41,492 bases of DNA from an uncultured delta proteobacterium (GTDB taxonomy: Bacteria; Myxococcota_A; Polyangia; Polyangiales; Polyangiaceae): contig CAITIQ010000096.1 of NCBI GenBank assembly GCA_903892415.1, positions 1-41,492 of the forward strand, in the 5' to 3' direction. Every line of letters begins with the position of its first letter. Position 1 is the stretch's first letter. This document shows positions 39,769-41,492 of this stretch, piece after piece. The notes under the pieces are model-generated. The model did not search any database, was not told where the DNA came from, and saw only the letters and a program-made list of their open reading frames with translations. The position numbers and the translations under genes were made by a program.

Positions 39769-40019
39769 TTGATGTGGCTGATTATAATTTTTGATAAATG
39801 GCCATAAGAGGTCTTCTGGTGACGATGTGGCCCGATATGGAGGCTAGGCGCGTATTGCGCCAGCGATTGGGTGCAGCCCCGCTTCGACGACGATGGCCTC
39901 GCGTTCTTATTCGGCAGTAGCCCGCTCTGGGATTGAACGCTGCTGCTTTCGTGCGTTGAGAAGTTGCTGCCCAATGCATCGTGCAATCGAACGGGCTCCG
40001 GGGCTGCTACGATCAGCGC
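39769..40019. other. Divergent intergenic region, AT-rich on the left
   Basis: About the first 45 bases (39769-39812) are markedly AT-rich compared with the rest of the window, holding GATTATAATTTTTGATAAAT. The remaining 200 bases are of normal composition and contain no gene I can support. A minus frame across 39765-40034 is open but Ser/His/Pro-rich and lacks recognisable motifs. Confidence 0.35.
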
Positions 40020-41315
40020 ATGACTTTGATGCATCCTCTCACGCGTCGCTTTCTGGCCGGGTGCTTTGGGGGGGCAGCGACGGCAGTATCCGTGGGTGCC
40101 GTCTCAACCCTGCCAGCGGGTTGCTGCCCGGAACCCGAGGACACGGGGCCGTACGAGGCTTCGCTCGGGGAGACGTGTACGGTCACCGTCCCGAGGTACT
40201 CCGATTATCTGGTCGAACAATGCGTCGCCCTGGACGTGCAGGTGTGCCCAGCTTGGGACCAGGCAGAGGAGACTTGGAGGGAGTTCGTTTGTGGTCCGTT
40301 GCGCCCGGGTACGCCGGTGGCGACAGGGCCAAGCGGAGCTGGAGGTGGCGGTGGCGGAGCTGGCGGAGCCGGCGGAGCCGGAGGCGTTGGCGGAGCCGGA
40401 GGTGTTGGGGGAACAGGAGGCGTTGAAGCCGGCGGCGGAGCTGGAGGAACCGGGGGAACCGCAGCCACAGGCTCGCTGCAATGTTGTTACGGCGTGATCG
40501 TGCGGGGGGGCTCGGAGTGTGGGCGTCCTCTGATCGTCGATGGACAGAGCTTGAGGAGTACGCCCGTCGCACGTGAAGACTGGTGCGGTCCGCAAACCGC
40601 CTTCACCGACGAGGAACCGTTGCCCGACCACGTTCGCACCATGCTCGCGGAACGATGGGCTCGCGATGCAGCGTTGGAGCATGCCAGCGTGGGCTCCTTT
40701 GCGCGCTTCGCGTTGGACTTGTTGAGCGTGGGAGCCCCGGCTGCGCTCGTGCGCGCCGCGCAGGAAGCGATGCGGGACGAGATCGATCACGCCGAGCGAT
40801 GCTACGCGCTGGCCTCTCGGTATGGCCGAAGCGAGATCGGTCCCGGGCCACTGCCTGTTACCGGGGTATCGCTCGGAGGCGGACTTCTCGAGGTCGCGCT
40901 GCGCGCCCTGGTCGAGGGTTGTGTCGGTGAAACGATCGCCGCGATCACGGCGCAGCGGACGCTCGAGACGACGCGAGAGCTTCAGGCGCGCCAGGCGCTC
41001 GAGGTGATCGCCAGGGACGAGGCAGCGCACGCCGAGCTGGCATTTCGCTTTGTCGCGTGGGCCGCAAACGATCGCGACGTGAGGGAGCAGCTCAGCCGCG
41101 CTCTACCGGAGGTCATGCGGCGAGCGCTTCCCGGATTGAACCCGCCGGCCTCGACGGTCGATGACGCGATGCTGCTGGAGCATGGCCAGTCGAGTGCGGC
41201 GCTGCGCTACGCGGCAGCGCGCGAAGCAGTTGAGCAGGTGATCGCGCCCTGTCTCGGCGCCTTACTCGGGCCGGGTTGGTCGTCTGCGACGCTTCAAACG
41301 TTGGCCAGCGTGTAG
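40020..41315 (+). CDS. Tat-exported lipoprotein with ferritin-like diiron domain
   Basis: 431 residues from ATG 40020. The N-terminus HPLTRRFLAGCFGGAATAVSV carries a twin-arginine motif (RRFLAG) and a lipobox (LPAGC, lipid Cys35). A Cys-containing region (about 36-100) and a long Gly/Ala linker (about 107-150) follow. The C-terminal half is a four-helix ferritin-like domain: E220 in LEHASVGSFARFALDLL, E254 and H257 in DEIDHAERCYAL, E304 in GCVGETIAAITAQ, E334 and H337 in ARDEAAHAELAFRF. This complete set of six ligands suggests a functional diiron centre outside the cytoplasmic membrane. The substrate is unknown; similar proteins occur in myxobacteria. The 3' end overlaps the convergent gene by 22 bases. 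Confidence 0.85.
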   Translation: MTLMHPLTRRFLAGCFGGAATAVSVGAVSTLPAGCCPEPEDTGPYEASLGETCTVTVPRYSDYLVEQCVALDVQVCPAWDQAEETWREFVCGPLRPGTPVATGPSGAGGGGGGAGGAGGAGGVGGAGGVGGTGGVEAGGGAGGTGGTAATGSLQCCYGVIVRGGSECGRPLIVDGQSLRSTPVAREDWCGPQTAFTDEEPLPDHVRTMLAERWARDAALEHASVGSFARFALDLLSVGAPAALVRAAQEAMRDEIDHAERCYALASRYGRSEIGPGPLPVTGVSLGGGLLEVALRALVEGCVGETIAAITAQRTLETTRELQARQALEVIARDEAAHAELAFRFVAWAANDRDVREQLSRALPEVMRRALPGLNPPASTVDDAMLLEHGQSSAALRYAAAREAVEQVIAPCLGALLGPGWSSATLQTLASV

Positions 41316-41492
41316 TCGAGGGCCGCGACGATCGCCGCTACCTGTGCGGCGTTGCACAGCGCGGGCGTGGCTTTGGGGCTATCGGGGTAGACCTCGGTGG
41401 TGCTGGTGAAGCGAGCGTTGGTCATGCCGGCGCACAGGCCGAGCGCCTTGAAGTCGTAGTGAATGACGCCGGGTTGTGTCACCGGGCTGCCG
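41294..41492 (-). CDS. C-terminal fragment of an unidentified protein
   Basis: The frame is open to the window edge and ends at 41294. The last 66 residues (PGVIHYDFKALGLCAGMTNA...CNAAQVAAIVAALDYTLANV) are plausible as a natural C-terminus: a beta strand, a Cys pair, and a terminal helix. No family can be assigned from this piece. It is convergent with, and overlaps by 22 bases, the ferritin-like gene. Confidence 0.5.
   Translation of the reverse strand, partial: GSPVTQPGVIHYDFKALGLCAGMTNARFTSTTEVYPDSPKATPALCNAAQVAAIVAALDYTLANV

Noticed and set aside
39765..40034. Minus-strand frame of 89 codons in the AT-rich divergent region
   Set aside because: It overlaps the start of the ferritin-like gene, is Ser/His-rich, and carries no motif.

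Overview
The window is GC-rich, gene-dense bacterial chromosome that looks like a myxobacterium (Myxococcota, probably Polyangia). Reasons: an exported esterase ends in a MYXO-CTERM-type tail (Cys, hydrophobic helix, Arg cluster); lipoproteins with Gly/Ser/Ala-rich linkers behind the lipobox are abundant; a membrane protein has a C-terminal domain resembling the myxobacterial MXAN_5187 type; and there are FHA/zinc-ribbon and diiron ferritin-like secreted proteins. The assignment is inferred from protein style, not from a marker gene.

Layout. 1-329: end of an IS3-like insertion sequence (transposase running off the left edge) and a cluster of short palindromic repeats. 330-3780: a TolB-like/heme-motif lipoprotein divergent from mpl (murein recycling). 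3800-4030: a 6S RNA with its own terminator. 4092-10083: a tight five-gene run: metal-less cupredoxin-like exported protein, two-pass sensor-like membrane protein, FadL-type porin, thioredoxin reductase, family-4 uracil-DNA glycosylase. 10383-17075: a low-complexity TPR membrane protein, a lipoprotein, a MatB/ACSF3-like acyl-CoA synthetase, a LysM + CpoB-like TPR pair, and a heme-like lipoprotein. 17072-21355: ruvA, a zinc-ribbon/double-FHA protein, a Nudix protein with a broken Nudix box, and a lone hutH. 21390-31360: envelope proteins, kup, a SASA-type esterase, a frameshifted outer-membrane protein, a PH-like small protein, a lipoprotein with a possible His/Cys dyad, and a TauD-like oxygenase.

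31420-41492: an exported DJ-1/PfpI protein divergent from its probable LysR regulator, a six-helix membrane protein, a HipA-like kinase/DUF3037 pair with overlapping genes, a lipoprotein, an unrecognised 329-residue protein, a kelch-like lipoprotein broken by one missing base, an AAA+ ATPase with a nuclease-like C-terminus in an AT-rich pocket, a Tat-exported ferritin-like lipoprotein, and the C-terminal end of a gene leaving the window.

Most worth a second look: the 6S RNA; the HipA-like/DUF3037 module; the 29336-30349 lipoprotein with a clan-CD-like H...C arrangement; the dispersed 45-bp palindrome; two genes broken by small, exactly definable lesions (a 10-bp tandem duplication and a 1-base deletion); and the degenerate Nudix enzyme. 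No CRISPR array, tRNA, rRNA or prophage was seen, and I found no clear multi-gene defence or biosynthetic island.
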